Source: Plantago elongata (taxonomy: Eukaryota; Streptophyta; Magnoliopsida; Lamiales; Plantaginaceae). Taken from it: 20,700 bases of DNA. Of this stretch, positions 19,441-20,700 are shown piece after piece. Made by a program: the position numbers and the translations under genes. Position 1 is the first letter of the stretch, and the number at the start of each line of letters is the position of its first letter. Location of the stretch: positions 1 through 20,700 of the forward strand of contig JAYMSP010003198.1 of NCBI GenBank assembly GCA_036897095.1. The letters are read 5' to 3'. The notes beneath the pieces were generated by a model, which worked only from the letters and a program-made list of their open reading frames with translations, did no database searches and had not been told where the DNA came from.

Positions 19441-20700
19441 ATTCGTTAAGGAACTCTTTTGATACAATCTTTTCTCTGGGTGCCAAAAATTTCTTATACT
19501 TTTTTCTAGAGTTTTTTCACAGTTTTGGTAGGGTTACCTTTCTGAATTGGGGTAATAGAAAGAACAGTTTAAGAAACAGACCTTTTGAATTTTTCAACTT
19601 TTGAAGCTGACAATGTTGATGTCGATGTTGACTCAACATTAAGTTTTTCATTCTGCTTAGTTGGAGCTACTAAGGGGACAAGTTGTGGAATATACTATTT
19701 GGAATATCTTTTAGTGTTTTTTGATCAATCACCATGTAACTTATCTTTAGTACAGAAAGGTGACTAGTACTCTCAGTTCACTTGAACATTGTAAAGAGGA
19801 AATCACTTAGTATGTTAGTCTAGTTAAACTTGTATAGAATTGTTTAGGTCTCTGGATGTAATTTTTTATGTTTCGAAGATGGTCATGCAGAAGGATCCTA
19901 GCAATGGAGTTTAATCGAAGATTTGAAGATTGCGCAAGTTTAATGAAGACACAAGGGATTAGTCTCCTCCGAAATGATATATTCAGAAAGCCTTATGTAG
20001 TGCCTTTGCACATTACACCTCTCTGAAGCTCTGTCATTCTGAGACAAGGAGCATGCTTGCTTTCTGATGGCACATGTTTCCGTTGAGACTACAGGACAAA
20101 GAAATAGTACAGTGTATTAATTATATCGACTGAAAAGTCGATCCCAAAAAGTCCACTCTGAAAAATGAGATAGTGACTTCTGAGTACGTATTTCGAGATA
20201 TCAACGGATTGAATTATGAGAAGCTCAAACGGATAGTATTCGAACGACTCTCAAATTCATCTATAAATATCAACACTTAGAAGCTGCGAAACACACACAC
20301 GCACTACACTCATACTGTTATATCAAGCAGGTATTCTCTCAAGCTCTCTAACTACATTTCTACAAGCTTACAGTCAAATAGCTCGAAGAATCTTTGGTAG
20401 TTCTAAGTGTCTTGAACCCTTAATAAGAGTTTGATTATATGTGAAAGAGTTGTACACTCAGACATCCTTTCTGAAGTTAATTCTCCATAACGGTTATCAA
20501 CATTTGGATTAGAAAGGAGAATTCTTCCATATACTAAACAAGTATATTAAGTTGTGTCTAGCTCTCTAGATAAATAGCTGAAAAGTTATTTAAAGAGAAG
20601 CCTGACAAAAACCATATAACCAACACCATCAAGGCATGGAGTACATGAAGCACTTGATTTGGGAAATCAAGGAAAAGATCCAAGGTTGTCTTGAGTACAG
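19441..20700 (+). other. Unassigned promoter-like region, possibly an LTR, cut by the window edge
   Basis: Composition becomes more balanced than in the DNA to the left. A TATA box (CTATAAATAT, 20261-20270) is followed by a CA-rich and pyrimidine-rich leader-like stretch (about 20290-20380). An ATG at 20636 opens a frame of 21 codons that reaches the edge (starts MEYMKHLIWEIKEKI). A hairpin with a GAAA loop lies at 20125-20142. The layout resembles the U3-R-U5 order of a plant Ty1/copia LTR, but no second copy, primer-binding site or firm ends can be seen. It could equally be the promoter and first exon of an ordinary gene. Confidence 0.35.

Noticed and set aside
1-20700. CRISPR arrays, tRNA, rRNA or bacterial-type operon signals
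   Set aside because: None seen. The repeats present are tandem, inverted or LTR types without regular unique spacers, and the organism is a plant.

Overview
The window is nuclear DNA from a flowering plant, probably a eudicot. Evidence: one intron-rich nuclear gene encodes a plastid-type LepA/GUF1 translation factor with an N-terminal transit peptide; all its introns are GT-AG; two Stowaway-like MITEs sit in its introns; and a plant-type LTR element follows it. The species cannot be fixed from this sequence.

Layout. Positions 39-184 look like an internal exon of an unrecognised upstream gene on the + strand, followed by a compound TA/TG microsatellite. About 300-2960 is AT-rich DNA built from a diverged repeat with the core TTATAGTTTTAAGA, present in both orientations, with a larger tandem duplication and a possible terminal exon at 2471-2554. 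About 2960-3560 is the promoter and 5' leader of the main gene and carries a 12-codon uORF.

The main gene (3561-14149, +) is complete: 22 exons encode 682 residues. I rebuilt every exon from splice sites and frame. All five GTPase G motifs and the LepA-specific C-terminal domain are present. Seventeen of 21 introns are phase 0. Introns 7 and 20 each carry a Stowaway-like MITE, and intron 21 carries a near-identical 138-bp tandem duplication.

About 490 bp after the stop codon lies a non-autonomous LTR retrotransposon (about 14640-18340). Its two direct LTRs are about 700-720 bp each and it has a TGGCGCC-type primer-binding site, but I see no gag or pol domain in its 2.3-kb interior. The rest (18341-20700) is AT-rich intergenic DNA with a 49-bp tandem duplication. 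It ends in a TATA-bearing promoter-like stretch that may be an LTR or the start of another gene.

Only the GUF1 gene is functionally clear. It should act in plastid protein synthesis; nothing here suggests that its neighbours work with it. I found no convincing new multi-gene system. The most unusual structures are the inverted repeat complex upstream of GUF1 and the hairpin-bearing non-autonomous LTR element downstream.
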